From NCBI GenBank assembly GCA_012960475.1, contig DUBE01000052.1, positions 1 through 64,000 on the forward strand: a DNA stretch of 64,000 bases. The letters run 5' to 3'. The notes beneath the pieces were generated by a model. That model was given only the letters and a program-made list of their open reading frames with translations, was not told the origin of the DNA and did no database searches. The DNA comes from Planctomycetota bacterium. Its GTDB lineage: Bacteria; Planctomycetota; UBA1135; GCA-002686595. Shown here in pieces: positions 25,888 to 35,340 of this stretch. How positions within the stretch are numbered: position 1 is the stretch's first letter; each line of letters opens with the position of its first letter. The position numbers were made by a program, and so were the translations under genes.

Positions 25888-27090
25888 ATGAACAACTCGC
25901 GCGCCTTCATGGGCCCTGGGTCTTGCCTGATCCTGTTGGGATTGCTGCTGTGTGCCTGCACTCCCGAGCCGCCCGACCCCCAACCCAGCCAACAGGGCCA
26001 GGCATCCACCGCGGCGACCCACGGGCTCGGTTACGCCGGTCGGGGCCTGGTGATCGTCAATCCGGAACGCTCGGATCGGCCCTACTACCACCGTCTGGGG
26101 CCGATCAGCTACGGACAGCGGCGAGAGCACACTTTCACGTTCAAGAACAAGGACTCAGAAGCGATCACCATCCAGGCGATCCAACCCGCTTGCGCCTGCG
26201 TGCGCCCCCTCTCCTTCCGTGTGACCGCCCCAGAGGCCGTAGAGGGTGCGCTCTCCAGGGCAGGTTCCATCCTGACCATCCCTGCAGGAGCCACGGCCGA
26301 TCTGACTCTACGAGTGGACACGGAACTAGTGGCCAGCGCCCAGCAGAACAGGGACAAGCTGGTCATCACTCGCATGCGCTGCACGTCGACAGCCACGCCA
26401 TTCTTGATGCTTGAGCTTTCCTTCAAGGTCGACCGCCTGTTTTCTCTGGGACGCGAGTCGCTCGCCCTCGGAAACATTCCAGCCAATGGAGGTGGCGGCA
26501 GCGAGGTCAATATCCTGACCGGCATTCCCGGTTCTGCGGCCCGAGTGCTTGCAATTCTCTCGACACCAAAGAGGGTACGCGCGACTCTGGAATCCATCGC
26601 TGGCGCGGGAGAGTTGCACTGGCAACTGACCGCCGAGTTGGACCCCCCCCTGCAGCTTGGGCCCATCGATGGCGAACTCGTACTGAGCACCACCGACCGA
26701 GATGGGCTGGGCGATCAGGGCCGACTGACGATTCCCTTCCACGGAACAGTTGTTCCGGATGTGACCATCAGTCCACATACCTTGAGCTTCTCCGCGGTGC
26801 CCCAGGGGAATGAGCAACAACTGGAAGCGGTGCTGCGCTCCCTGCTGCCGGGACAGCGGCTCAAGGTGCACTCTTCCGTCCTACGGGGGCCAAGCGCCAA
26901 ACACCTGACCTGCATCCTTGCAGCCGTGGATCCTGACGACCGGGGCCAGAGCCCCTACTGGAGGATCATCTTGACCCTGGGGGACACCCACCCGGCAGGG
27001 CGCATTGATGCGGCCCTCGAAGTACAGACCAACGATCCGAACTATCCGAGCTTCAGCCGGCCATTGACTGGCCTCGTGCGAGCCCGCTAG
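25888..27090 (+). CDS. DUF1573-type lipoprotein
   Basis: 400 residues. The lipoprotein signal is ILLGLLLCACTPE, with Cys22 or Cys24 as the lipid-attachment residue. After a disordered Gln/Ser segment, residues ~75-115 show the DUF1573/immunoglobulin-like pattern HTFTFKNKDSEAITIQAIQP followed by ACAC, and further beta domains follow at ~180-400 (for example DGELVLSTTDRDG and PLTGLVRAR at the end). Such proteins are common in planctomycetes and may bind other envelope proteins. The ATG begins one base after the sulfatase-like gene's stop, so they are surely co-expressed. Convergent with tyrS, 14 nt apart. Confidence 0.85.
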   Translation: MNNSRAFMGPGSCLILLGLLLCACTPEPPDPQPSQQGQASTAATHGLGYAGRGLVIVNPERSDRPYYHRLGPISYGQRREHTFTFKNKDSEAITIQAIQPACACVRPLSFRVTAPEAVEGALSRAGSILTIPAGATADLTLRVDTELVASAQQNRDKLVITRMRCTSTATPFLMLELSFKVDRLFSLGRESLALGNIPANGGGGSEVNILTGIPGSAARVLAILSTPKRVRATLESIAGAGELHWQLTAELDPPLQLGPIDGELVLSTTDRDGLGDQGRLTIPFHGTVVPDVTISPHTLSFSAVPQGNEQQLEAVLRSLLPGQRLKVHSSVLRGPSAKHLTCILAAVDPDDRGQSPYWRIILTLGDTHPAGRIDAALEVQTNDPNYPSFSRPLTGLVRAR

Positions 27091-27104
27091 GAGCACATTG
27101 CGCC

Positions 27105-28340
27105 TCAGGAGTCCGTGGGCGCAACCGGCAGCAGACGCGTGAAGCGTTTCTTGCCCACTTGAATCAGAACCGGCTCGTTGGGCTCAGGCATCTCACAGCG
27201 CGGGTCCTTTTGCACCTCGGCATTCCAGCGCACACCCCCTTGATCCACGGCCCGGCGGCCTTCGCTGGTGGTCTGGACCAGGCCCACATCCTTGAGCAGA
27301 TTGGCCAGGGCGCGGGTACTGCCAAAAGCCGGATCCCAATGAACCTCTGGAATGTCAGCGGGTAATTGCTTGTCCCGCACTTCACTATTGAAGGCTTCAG
27401 CCGCAGCGGCTGCAGCTTCGGCCCCATGGAAGCACGTGGAAATCTCAGCCGCCAGACGCGCCTTGGCCAATCGGGGGTGCCCCTGCAACAACTCTGCGAT
27501 CTGCTCTTCAGGCAAGCGGGTCAATTGCAGGAACCAGGTCCCCATGGACTCGTCGTCCAAGCGCATCAAATCAAAGGTCATCTCGCGTGCGCTGGCTGTC
27601 AACCCCACGGCGTTGCCATAGGACTTGCTCATCTTGCGCCCGTCGAGCCCGTTCACCAGAGGCGTAGTAACGATCACCTGGGGCCGTTGGGAATCCTGCT
27701 CCTGCAAGCGACGACCCACCAACAGGTTGAACAATTGGTCTGTCCCGCCGAGCTCCACATCCGCGCGCACTTCCACCGAATCCCAGCCCTGCATCAAGGG
27801 ATAGAGGAATTCATTGATACCCACCGGTTCGCCGGCGTCCAAGCGCTTCTGAAAGGTGTCCCGTTCGATCATCTGGGCCACGGTCATACGCGTGGTCAAC
27901 TGCAGGATGCCCTCAAAGCCCATACCATCAAACCAACTCGCGTTGCGCACGATCTCGGTGCGCTCCAAATCCAAGACCAACGCCGCCTGACTGGTGTAGG
28001 TCTCGAGATTGGCAGCAACCTGCTCACGGGTCAGTACGGGCCGCAGCTTGGAACGGCCACTGGGGTCCCCGACCATTGCGGTGGCATCCCCCACGATCAG
28101 CACGATCCGGTGACCCAAGGCCTGCAAGTCGCGCAGCTTGAAGAGCGGAATCGCGTGGCCCAGGTGCAAATCAGGTGAGCTGGGATCCATGCCGAACTTG
28201 ATGCGCATGGGCTGATCATCGGCCAGGGCCTGGCGCACGCGCTTTTCCAGTTCGCGCTCATCGATCAGTTCCACTGCACCGCGTCGGAAGGCGGTCAGAT
28301 GGTCTTCAAGGGTTCCCTTGAGTTGTCTGCTGCTAGCCAT
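27105..28340 (-). CDS. tyrS: Tyrosyl-tRNA synthetase
   Basis: 411 residues, a class I aminoacyl-tRNA synthetase that charges tRNA-Tyr. The ATP-binding HIGH motif is HLGHA in GMDPSSPDLHLGHAIPLF, the KMSKS loop is intact in GLDGRKMSKSYGNAVG, and GGTDQLFNLLVGR is the tyrosine/tRNA-recognition segment. The C-terminal S4-type RNA-binding domain covers about 345-405 (LLKDVGLVQTTSEGRRAVDQ). It stands last in the leftward train after the gene at 28359-29459, 18 nt apart, and may be expressed with it. Confidence 0.97.
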   Translation of the reverse strand: MASSRQLKGTLEDHLTAFRRGAVELIDERELEKRVRQALADDQPMRIKFGMDPSSPDLHLGHAIPLFKLRDLQALGHRIVLIVGDATAMVGDPSGRSKLRPVLTREQVAANLETYTSQAALVLDLERTEIVRNASWFDGMGFEGILQLTTRMTVAQMIERDTFQKRLDAGEPVGINEFLYPLMQGWDSVEVRADVELGGTDQLFNLLVGRRLQEQDSQRPQVIVTTPLVNGLDGRKMSKSYGNAVGLTASAREMTFDLMRLDDESMGTWFLQLTRLPEEQIAELLQGHPRLAKARLAAEISTCFHGAEAAAAAAEAFNSEVRDKQLPADIPEVHWDPAFGSTRALANLLKDVGLVQTTSEGRRAVDQGGVRWNAEVQKDPRCEMPEPNEPVLIQVGKKRFTRLLPVAPTDS

Positions 28341-28358
28341 AGAGTCCCTCTTGTCGCA

Positions 28359-29459
28359 TCACGAACCCGGCAAGTCCAGCACGGAAGGGGCCCCGGGGTG
28401 AGAAGTCCTGTTTTTTTGTTCCACTGCCCATAGGCGCCACTCCCGGGGATCCGACCCGGGGCACACCCCGCGGGTGATCCAGCGCAAGACGGGGGCGATG
28501 CGAGCGGTGATTTCCAGGTCAGTGGCGCGCTCGATCAAGACTAGGATTTCCGCCTCTGCAGCACCATATGCAGCGGGATCCAAGCGCACCACGCGCTCGA
28601 TCAACCCGTGAATTCCGATATCCGAGTCGAGCACTGCTGGCACCAGGTCCTTGGGTTGCAGGGCCTGGGTAGGCAGAAAGCCCGCCAACTCTACGTACGG
28701 GGCGGACTCAACCCCAATGCCCCCGACAGCAAACCGGTCCTCCCCGTCGCGCACCTTGGGGGCAATCAGCTTGAGACTGACCGCAATCCGCCCGGCCAGG
28801 CTCTCACCTGCCATGCTGATGGGCCAGGGGCCCAAGGAGACTTCGGTCCCTTCGCCACTCTTCGCCCGCCACTCGGGCTGAGTGGGCAGAGCAACTCTTC
28901 GGGTCACGCTGACCATCTCGCCAGTGGCCTCGATGAAGGACCGGTCCACGGTCAATTGAACCGCACCGGACACAAAAACCAGATCCCGAGGCCAGCGATT
29001 CTGAATCAACAGCAACAATTCGAGCTCGCGCGCCTCGGAATTGCGCCGGAACTCCAACCGAAAACTACAGGCGCTGACCCTTGAGCGACCCTCGAGTACA
29101 CGAGCGCATCCCTCCACGAACGCCCTCGCGCCACTTAGATCCTGCAGGCCCCTGGCCTGATCATGGCCCAAACGAGCGCGCAGGCGGCGCACCATATTCC
29201 AGGCTGTGGTGTCGAGCTTTTCCGCAAGGGCCGAACTCAGAGCTTCTAGATTGCCCTGGTAACGGGGCGGAACAGGGCCGGGACCGAACTCCTGCCGGGA
29301 CAGTTCCTTGTCCTGGAGGGCGGCGCAGGCACAAGAGCCAAGACAAACACCAACTGTCAGGGTGACCGTGACGAAAGCGACCGCGAACCTACCGACAACA
29401 CGACCATGAGATTGATCCGCGGGCTGGCCGCGCAGGGGGTGCTGGGACAGGTGGTTCAT
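28359..29459 (-). CDS. Probable lipoprotein of unknown function
   Basis: 366 residues. A long basic N-terminus precedes a hydrophobic stretch (VAFVTVTLTVGVCLGSCAC) ending in Cys residues that could be a lipobox or a cleavable signal. Two following domains are visible: a helical segment about 60-130, and a beta-rich middle (LELLLLIQNRWPRDLVFVSG) that resembles the fold of periplasmic sheet proteins without a match I know. It ends near the stop of ribosomal protein S1's gene on the same strand, 145 nt from it. Function unknown. Confidence 0.65.
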   Translation of the reverse strand: MNHLSQHPLRGQPADQSHGRVVGRFAVAFVTVTLTVGVCLGSCACAALQDKELSRQEFGPGPVPPRYQGNLEALSSALAEKLDTTAWNMVRRLRARLGHDQARGLQDLSGARAFVEGCARVLEGRSRVSACSFRLEFRRNSEARELELLLLIQNRWPRDLVFVSGAVQLTVDRSFIEATGEMVSVTRRVALPTQPEWRAKSGEGTEVSLGPWPISMAGESLAGRIAVSLKLIAPKVRDGEDRFAVGGIGVESAPYVELAGFLPTQALQPKDLVPAVLDSDIGIHGLIERVVRLDPAAYGAAEAEILVLIERATDLEITARIAPVLRWITRGVCPGSDPREWRLWAVEQKNRTSHPGAPSVLDLPGS

Positions 29460-29604
29460 GGAGTGTGCCTGAATAGCCGTAGCAATAAGGCGGGGGCCGA
29501 CTGCCTCAAACGGGCCGTCGTCCCCCCCTGAATCCGCTCTCCAAGGAGAGCCTACGTCTACCGTGCCCGATGGTCACTAGCAGAGGCTGCTGGCAAGAAG
29601 GGCC

Positions 29605-31677
29605 TCAGGCCTCCTGCTTGCCCTCTTCGGCATCAGGATCTTCGCTACTGACTGGCTCACCTGCAGGCGCTTCAGCATCGGCAGACGTTTCAGCTTCAGC
29701 GGGTGCTTCAGCTTCGGCAGGTGCTTCAGCTTCGGCAGGTGCTTCAGCTTCGGCAGGTGCTTCAGCTTCGGCAGGTGCTTCAGCTTCGGCGGGTGCTTCA
29801 GTTTCGGCGGGTGCTTCAGCTTCGGCGGGTGCTTCAGCTTCGGCGGGTGCTTCAGTTTCGGCGGGTGCTTCAGTTTCGGCGGGTGCTTCAGTTTCGGCAG
29901 AAGCGTCTGCTTCTTCCGGAGCCCCGGGCTCAACTCCTTCCTGAGCCTTCTGAGCTTCCACCTTCTCAGCCCGAGCAGCATCCTTGACAGCTTTCTCCGC
30001 CGCCGCAGCGCGCAAGGCCTCATTCTCCGGGAAGTCATCGTGCACCATGGTCAAACCAATCCGGCGGTCTTCAATGTCCACGCGAATCACTCGCACTTCC
30101 ACCTTCAACCCGGACTGGACCACTTCTTCTGCACGCAGGGCACGGTCTTCAGTTATTTCCGAGATGTGCAGCAACCCTTCGAGATGATCGTCCAACTTGA
30201 CGAATGCACCAAAGGTGGTGATCTTCGATACAAATCCGGTCAACAAATCGCCAACGTGGTAGTTGTTCGGGATCTCCTCCAACCAGGGGTCGGCCAAGAG
30301 CTGCTTCCGCCCCAGGGCGATACGCTTTTTCTCCTTGTCGACCGCAAGAACAACGCACTGCAGGGTGTCGCCCTTCTTGACCAACTCTGAGGGGTGCGCG
30401 ACCTTCTTGGTCCAGCTCATGTCGGACACGTGCAAGAGGCCATCGATGCCCTCTTCAATCTCCACGAACGCGCCGTAGGAGGTCAAGTTGCGCACGCGGC
30501 CCTCGATCACAGTACCCACGGGGTAGTGATCATCGACCATGTCCCAAGGGTTGCTCTCCGCCTGCTTCATGCCCAGAGAAACTTCCATCTTCTCGTTGTC
30601 GATTTCCAACACAACGACTTCAACTTCATCGCCAACCGAAACCAGTTCGCTGGGGTGGTTGACGCGTTTGGTCCAGGACATTTCAGAAATGTGCACCAGG
30701 CCCTCGATACCTTCTTCGAGTTTGACGAAGGCTCCATAGGACATCATGTTGACTACGCTGCCCTTGAGGGTCTTGCCCTTGGGATAACGATCTTCAATAC
30801 CATCCCAGGGAGAAGCGGTCTTCTGCTTGAGACCCAGGGCGATTCGCTCCCGATCGAAATCCACCTTGAGCACGACGACTTCAAGTTCCTGGTCCATCTT
30901 GACCATCTCGCTGGGATGATTCACACGGCCCCAGGACATGTCCGTGATGTGCAGAAGGCCGTCAATACCACCCAGGTCCACGAACACACCAAACTCGGCG
31001 ATATTCTTGACCACACCGGTGCGCACCTGGCCCTCCTTGATGTCGACCAGGAGATCCTGCTTCAGCTTGGCCCGCTCGTCTTCCATCAGCTTGCGCCTGG
31101 AGACAACAATGTTCATGCGCTCCATATCCACTTTGATGATCACTGCCCGCACGGGCTCATCAATCAGATCGCCAACCTCGATGGTGCGGCGCAGCGCAAC
31201 CTGACTTGCGGGCAGAAAGACGTTGACGCCCTCCACATCCACGAGCAGGCCGCCCTTGATCTTGCGCTGGACAATGCCCTGCACTATGTCTCCTTCGCCG
31301 TACTTCTGGCTGACATCTTCCCAAGCACGCAGACGATCTGCGCGGCGCTTGGAAATAACCGCCATGTCGTTGTCGTCCAGGCCCTCGTAGTAGACCTCAA
31401 AGACCTGACCCACTTCCGGCCGCTCCTCACCAAATTCGCTGAGGGGGATCTGGCCTTCGGACTTGCTGCCGATGTCCATTATGACCATGCTCGAACGCTC
31501 ATCCACCGAATCGACCTTGGCATTCACGATCTGGCCGGTCTTCACATCAGCGATATTTTCACTGAGTGCGGTGTTGAGTTCATCGGCTGTCAAGCCAGCG
31601 AGCGAGGAATCGAGACGTCGCTCGATTTCATCCTGGTCCAGTTCGTATTGCCGGACCCGGCGGGAAACAATTGCCAT
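29605..31677 (-). CDS. rpsA: 30S ribosomal protein S1 with acidic repeat tail
   Basis: 690 residues from ATG 31677. Six S1 (OB-fold) domains are visible in order, the later ones carrying the YGAFVxLEEGIEGLxHISEMSW signature (for example residues after GKTLKGSVVNMMS and GTVIEGRVRNLTS). S1 binds mRNA leaders on the 30S subunit and aids initiation. The last ~110 residues form a long Ala/Pro/Glu-rich acidic tail, of which 66 residues are encoded by eleven 18-bp repeats (29702-29899). Neighbours cmk and plsC upstream are the classical S1 partners. Confidence 0.97.
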   Translation of the reverse strand: MAIVSRRVRQYELDQDEIERRLDSSLAGLTADELNTALSENIADVKTGQIVNAKVDSVDERSSMVIMDIGSKSEGQIPLSEFGEERPEVGQVFEVYYEGLDDNDMAVISKRRADRLRAWEDVSQKYGEGDIVQGIVQRKIKGGLLVDVEGVNVFLPASQVALRRTIEVGDLIDEPVRAVIIKVDMERMNIVVSRRKLMEDERAKLKQDLLVDIKEGQVRTGVVKNIAEFGVFVDLGGIDGLLHITDMSWGRVNHPSEMVKMDQELEVVVLKVDFDRERIALGLKQKTASPWDGIEDRYPKGKTLKGSVVNMMSYGAFVKLEEGIEGLVHISEMSWTKRVNHPSELVSVGDEVEVVVLEIDNEKMEVSLGMKQAESNPWDMVDDHYPVGTVIEGRVRNLTSYGAFVEIEEGIDGLLHVSDMSWTKKVAHPSELVKKGDTLQCVVLAVDKEKKRIALGRKQLLADPWLEEIPNNYHVGDLLTGFVSKITTFGAFVKLDDHLEGLLHISEITEDRALRAEEVVQSGLKVEVRVIRVDIEDRRIGLTMVHDDFPENEALRAAAAEKAVKDAARAEKVEAQKAQEGVEPGAPEEADASAETEAPAETEAPAETEAPAEAEAPAEAEAPAETEAPAEAEAPAEAEAPAEAEAPAEAEAPAEAEAPAEAETSADAEAPAGEPVSSEDPDAEEGKQEA
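29702..29899 (-). repeat. Eleven direct repeats of 18 bp inside rpsA
   Basis: On the plus strand the unit is GGTGCTTCAGCTTCGGCA, repeated eleven times without spacing. Variants are GCTTCGGCG and GTTTCGGCG/GTTTCGGCA ends. On the coding strand each unit gives a six-residue APAEAE or APAETE block. The repeat is in frame, so gain or loss of units would change the length of the tail without breaking the gene. Confidence 0.95.
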
Positions 31678-31911
31678 GTTTGAGTTGTCTTGGGACCTGG
31701 GGTGGGTTGTCGGAAATGGAGGCTTGGAACACACGACGCCGGGAACTTGAAGGACTCGGGGGAAACGCTCACCCTCCGGCCAAGCACTCCACATTCGTGT
31801 TTGGTCGCCCAGAAAGGCCGCCGGAGGACCCAAGCAAGGGCCGACGACCGGACATCTGGAGGGACCCGGCAGGAATCAGGGCGGCTAGCATACCGCCTGT
31901 CGACGGGGGGG

Positions 31912-32649
31912 TCAATCCTCGAGCAGTTCACCAACCTCAGGGTGAACTGGTTTCACCGCCGAGGAAACACCGTCCACCGCAGGCGGCGAGAGCGGCTGCT
32001 CTCCAGAGGGGTCCCCCACCGGAGCCTGACCCCCTGCTCGCTCAATCCGGGCAAGTTCCGCCACAGTATCTTCCAAGTACGAAAGCAAGTCTGCCCCCGC
32101 AGGATCTACGGGACCTCTAAAACGCACATGAATGCGCCTACGCCGGGGCCAACGGCGATGCCTGGGCCAGGCGTCATAGGCCCCTTCCACTCCGCAAGGA
32201 ATGATCGGCACTCCAGCCATCCTGGCGCTCAGCACCGCGCCACCCTTGAAAGCCTGCAAGCGCCCGTCCAAGCAGCGCGTGCCTTCGGGAAAGATGACCA
32301 CCAGATTGCCTGCCTTGAGTTCATCCACAATCTGGCGCAAGGCAGCCCTGTCACTGGTCCCCGGCTCCACAAGAATTGCCTCAGTACCCTGCAAGAGACG
32401 ATCCATGAAACGACTCGCGGTCAAACTGCGACGGGCGACAAAAGCCGTGTGGCGCGGCCCAGCAGCCTGGGCCACCGCCGGAATGTCGAGCAGGGATCCA
32501 TGGTTGGCCACGATCAGAGCCCCCCCGTGATCGGGAACATGCTCATGCCCCTCCACTCGAACCGGCCACAGAAGCAGACTCCAAATGCGAATCGCAAGCA
32601 TCACGGCGCGATAGAAAACAGTGCGCCGGGTACGGGTCTGGGCAGTCAT
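31912..32649 (-). CDS. plsC: 1-acyl-sn-glycerol-3-phosphate acyltransferase
   Basis: 245 residues from ATG 32649 (a TTG four codons upstream is an alternative). The acyltransferase block I NHGSLLD (NHxxxxD-type) and block III FPEGTRCLDG are both present, with ARRSL and GVPIIPCGV as further family segments. It transfers an acyl chain to lysophosphatidic acid at the inner membrane, making phosphatidic acid. The C-terminus, rich in Pro, Ala and Glu, is not conserved. It lies between cmk and rpsA, as in many bacteria. Confidence 0.93.
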   Translation of the reverse strand: MTAQTRTRRTVFYRAVMLAIRIWSLLLWPVRVEGHEHVPDHGGALIVANHGSLLDIPAVAQAAGPRHTAFVARRSLTASRFMDRLLQGTEAILVEPGTSDRAALRQIVDELKAGNLVVIFPEGTRCLDGRLQAFKGGAVLSARMAGVPIIPCGVEGAYDAWPRHRRWPRRRRIHVRFRGPVDPAGADLLSYLEDTVAELARIERAGGQAPVGDPSGEQPLSPPAVDGVSSAVKPVHPEVGELLED

Positions 32650-32721
32650 AAAAAGGACCAAAAAAGGCCAGGAGACTCAAGGCAGGGGAGGAGGCTTTCC
32701 CAAAACATAGACAAGCCGAGC

Positions 32722-33375
32722 CTAGAGCGCTCCCAGGATACTCGCCACAACCTGCTCCAGGGTCAGGTCATCGCTGTTCAATTCCAAGGCCCCCGCTGCA
32801 GGACGCAGGGGAGCGATCGAGCGCTCACGATCCCGACGGTCTCGCTCCCGGAGTTCCTGTTCGTACTCTGAAGCACGCTCGGGATGGCCCTCCTGCTCTG
32901 CCCTGCGCATGGCCCGAACGCCTGGCGAAGCCATGAGGAAGACCTTCAAGGGGGCCTCGGGAAAGACAACCGTACCGATGTCGCGACCCTCGGCCACGCA
33001 ACCGTGATGCCGGCCCAGTATCCGCTGGCGAGCCACCATTGCATGCCGCACGGGACCGTGCTGGGCAACCCGCGAAGCCAGTTCCCCCACCTCTTCGCCG
33101 CCCACATCCCAGATCTCCCCGCCAACCAGGAGGGCACCGGAAGAATCGAAATCCAACTCCAAGCCCGCCGCCACCTCCCCCGCGGCCAGGGGATCATCAA
33201 GATCCACGCTGGCGCGCTGACAAGCGAGAGCCACAGCCCGATACATGGCGCCCGAATTGAGGAAAGGCACTCCCAGGTGCTGGGCCAGAAGTTCAGCCAC
33301 TGAACTCTTGCCGCTGGCGGCAGGACCATCGATAGCCACGATCAAGGGCATGGATGGGGAAGAGTCGGCAGTCAT
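32722..33375 (-). CDS. cmk: Cytidylate kinase
   Basis: 217 residues from ATG 33375 (ATG 33351 is a possible later start). The P-loop GPAASGKSSVAELLAQ is at about 16-24, followed by LNSGAMYRAVAL, the CMP-binding GRDIGTVVFPEAPLKVFL and the ERDRRDRERSIAPLRPA lid. It phosphorylates CMP and dCMP to the diphosphates. The start is 16 nt from the stop of the class V PLP enzyme gene; plsC begins 72 nt downstream. Confidence 0.96.
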   Translation of the reverse strand: MTADSSPSMPLIVAIDGPAASGKSSVAELLAQHLGVPFLNSGAMYRAVALACQRASVDLDDPLAAGEVAAGLELDFDSSGALLVGGEIWDVGGEEVGELASRVAQHGPVRHAMVARQRILGRHHGCVAEGRDIGTVVFPEAPLKVFLMASPGVRAMRRAEQEGHPERASEYEQELRERDRRDRERSIAPLRPAAGALELNSDDLTLEQVVASILGAL

Positions 33376-33391
33376 CAGAAGCAGTGGATTC

Positions 33392-34567
33392 CTAGGAAAT
33401 TGAGGCCCGCGCCTGAGCCAGCAACTCAAGCAGACGATCCACATCGGCCTGATCGTGATAAAGGGAGAAACCCAAACGCAAACGGTCACGGCGCACATCG
33501 GTCTGCACGCCGAGAGAATCAAGCCCTTGTTTCAACTGCCCGGCCTTGGCCTCTTTGAAGCAGAGGAAGTGTCCACGATCGGGAACCTCCGGCCCTGGGA
33601 ACAGACTGGCGCGGGACATCGGCCCGGACTCGGGCAGAGCCTCGATAACACGGTTCTGCAATGCCCCGACCCAAGCGTGCAAGGCTTTTGGATCCAGTCC
33701 TTCCTTGTCGAGCAAACCAAGGGCGGCGTCCAATCGCATCAGCCCTGTGGGGTCAAGAGTTGCTCCTGCAAAACGCGAACCGTCCGCGCCGTAGGCCAAC
33801 TTGCCCTCAACATCAAAAGACGCAAGGCTCCCAAAACTCGCAAGCCAGCCTGTCTGCACCGGTCTTGGGCAGATACCAGGAGGACAAGCCAAGAAGCAGG
33901 CCCCCTCCCCGGCCATGGCGTACTTGTAGCCCCCGGCGGTCACAAAGGCCCGCTTCGCCACACGCGAGTAGTCCATGGGAAGGGCGTTGAAGCCGTGGTA
34001 GGCATCGATCAGCACCAGGGTCTGGGGATCTGGCACGGCCGCCACCAGTGCGTCCACATCGTCCACGATCCAACCTGAATTGAAGAAGACCTTGCTGAAC
34101 ATCACCAGATCATGACCCCCACGACCAATCGCCTCGACCATGCGCTCCGAAAAAGTAGCCAAGGGCTCGGCGGGTACCTGTTCAATCAAGGCAACCCCAT
34201 TCTCCTGCCAGCTGCTGAACTGGCGCAAGGCCGCATAGAACTCAGCGTCGCTGGTTAGAATGCGCCAGGGCCGATCCCGGGGCAGTGTCGAACAAAGTCG
34301 AACAAGGAACTCGTGGGTGTTGGCTCCAAAAACCAAGCCGCTAGGATCGGGCCAGCCGAGGCGCCGGGCCACCCGCTCGGAGAGTCGGGGCAGCAACTCT
34401 CCGAAGAGCTTGTCCCATTTGCGATCGAGCAGGCGCGCTGCCAACAAGGCCGCTTCCCCATGGGCCTCGATCACCCGATCGGGCCACATATGGTGGCTGT
34501 GAGCCGCAAAGTGCAGCCGCTCTCCCTGCAAAGCCAGAGTGGTTTTGAAGAGGGCCTTGTGGGTCAT
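33392..34567 (-). CDS. Class V (kynureninase-like) PLP enzyme
   Basis: 391 residues from ATG 34567. Fold-type I landmarks: the DAYHGF segment with its cofactor-binding Asp, the PLP lysine in GGYKYAMAGEGACF, and GSRFAGATLDPTGL near the active-site entrance. The layout recalls kynureninase and selenocysteine-lyase relatives, but the exact substrate cannot be told. Its start overlaps the LpxH-like gene's stop as ATGA, so the two are translationally coupled; cmk follows 16 nt downstream. Confidence 0.85.
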   Translation of the reverse strand: MTHKALFKTTLALQGERLHFAAHSHHMWPDRVIEAHGEAALLAARLLDRKWDKLFGELLPRLSERVARRLGWPDPSGLVFGANTHEFLVRLCSTLPRDRPWRILTSDAEFYAALRQFSSWQENGVALIEQVPAEPLATFSERMVEAIGRGGHDLVMFSKVFFNSGWIVDDVDALVAAVPDPQTLVLIDAYHGFNALPMDYSRVAKRAFVTAGGYKYAMAGEGACFLACPPGICPRPVQTGWLASFGSLASFDVEGKLAYGADGSRFAGATLDPTGLMRLDAALGLLDKEGLDPKALHAWVGALQNRVIEALPESGPMSRASLFPGPEVPDRGHFLCFKEAKAGQLKQGLDSLGVQTDVRRDRLRLGFSLYHDQADVDRLLELLAQARASIS

Positions 34568-35340
34568 GGACGTGCGGGGGACATCAGGTCTCGATGGCAA
34601 AGGCTCTGGGGGCCAGCGCCGGTTCCCAGGCGCAGAGTATCCCTCAGGCCTCCCCAACCGTCCAGCACCAACCAGCGCAGAGATGTGGAATCCAGGCTAC
34701 GGTCCGAGAATTCATGGGCGTGGCCCACCACCAACAGTTGGGCAGGAGCGAGGGGATCGACAGCGCTTGCCGCCGCTACAGCCGCCTGGGTCTGCATGGC
34801 CTTGCGCGGGGCAGGCTTGCGGGCCACCGCTTTCCGACTGGCAGCCCTCAAGTGGCCCACCAGCAGGAGCAGCAGCGCCCGCGGCAGCCAGCGCACCAAC
34901 CAATGCACGGCCCTGCTATGCAGCACCCGTCGTAAACGCAGATAGCCCAAGTCGCTGGTGCAGAGGGTGTCCCCGTGGAGGATCAGGACTCGGGCTCCGT
35001 CGAGGGCCCCGCGCCACCCTCCCGGATGCAGACCAGCGCCAATCGCCAGGGCGAACTCCTCGTCGAGCAAGAAGTCCCGGTTGCCCGGAATCACATCCAC
35101 CGCAACACCCCGTTGGGTGAGCTGCAACAAGGCCCGGGAAACCTCCCGGGCACCACCCAGGTGCGCAGTCTTGGGTCCAAACCAGGCCTCAAAGAGATCA
35201 CCCAGAATCACGAGCCGCGGCACCTTCAAGGCCGCGCAAAAAGCGCTGAACTCATCAACTTCAGGGCCACCCGAGGGATCGAGATGCAGGTCCCCAATCA
35301 CCAGGGTGCCGTCCTCGCGGGTAGGCCACCTAGTGCTCAA
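34564..35340 (-). CDS. lpxH: UDP-2,3-diacylglucosamine pyrophosphatase-like metallophosphoesterase (LpxH-like)
   Basis: 258 residues. Metal-ligand motifs are in order: GDLHL (Asp, His), LGDLFEAWFG (Asp), PGNRDFLLDEEF (Asn), ILHGDTLCTSDLGYLRLRR (His) and GHAHEF (His-His). LCT and YxxxR after the HGD motif are LpxH hallmarks. It would remove UMP from UDP-2,3-diacylglucosamine to give lipid X in lipid A synthesis. ATGA overlaps connect it both to the upstream sigma-54 regulator and to the downstream PLP enzyme. A basic Ala/Lys-rich insert at ~165-190 is unusual. Confidence 0.87.
   Translation of the reverse strand: MSTRWPTREDGTLVIGDLHLDPSGGPEVDEFSAFCAALKVPRLVILGDLFEAWFGPKTAHLGGAREVSRALLQLTQRGVAVDVIPGNRDFLLDEEFALAIGAGLHPGGWRGALDGARVLILHGDTLCTSDLGYLRLRRVLHSRAVHWLVRWLPRALLLLLVGHLRAASRKAVARKPAPRKAMQTQAAVAAASAVDPLAPAQLLVVGHAHEFSDRSLDSTSLRWLVLDGWGGLRDTLRLGTGAGPQSLCHRDLMSPARP

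Noticed and set aside
24441..26009. Open frame of 522 codons on the minus strand opposite the sulfatase-like gene
   Set aside because: No known motifs, whereas the plus strand carries a complete sulfatase-fold lipoprotein.
29536..29551. Perfect 16-nt palindrome GCTCTCCAAGGAGAGC between rpsA and the next gene
   Set aside because: Could be an operator, but it has no partner site, no T tract, and its position gives no functional clue.
29702..29899. Regular direct repeats that could be taken for a CRISPR array
   Set aside because: There are no spacers; the 18-bp units are contiguous and in frame within rpsA.
30394..31683. Long open frame on the plus strand (429 codons) opposite rpsA
   Set aside because: It is the mirror of a strongly supported six-domain S1 gene; its His/Asp-rich translation is what the opposite frame of such a gene gives.
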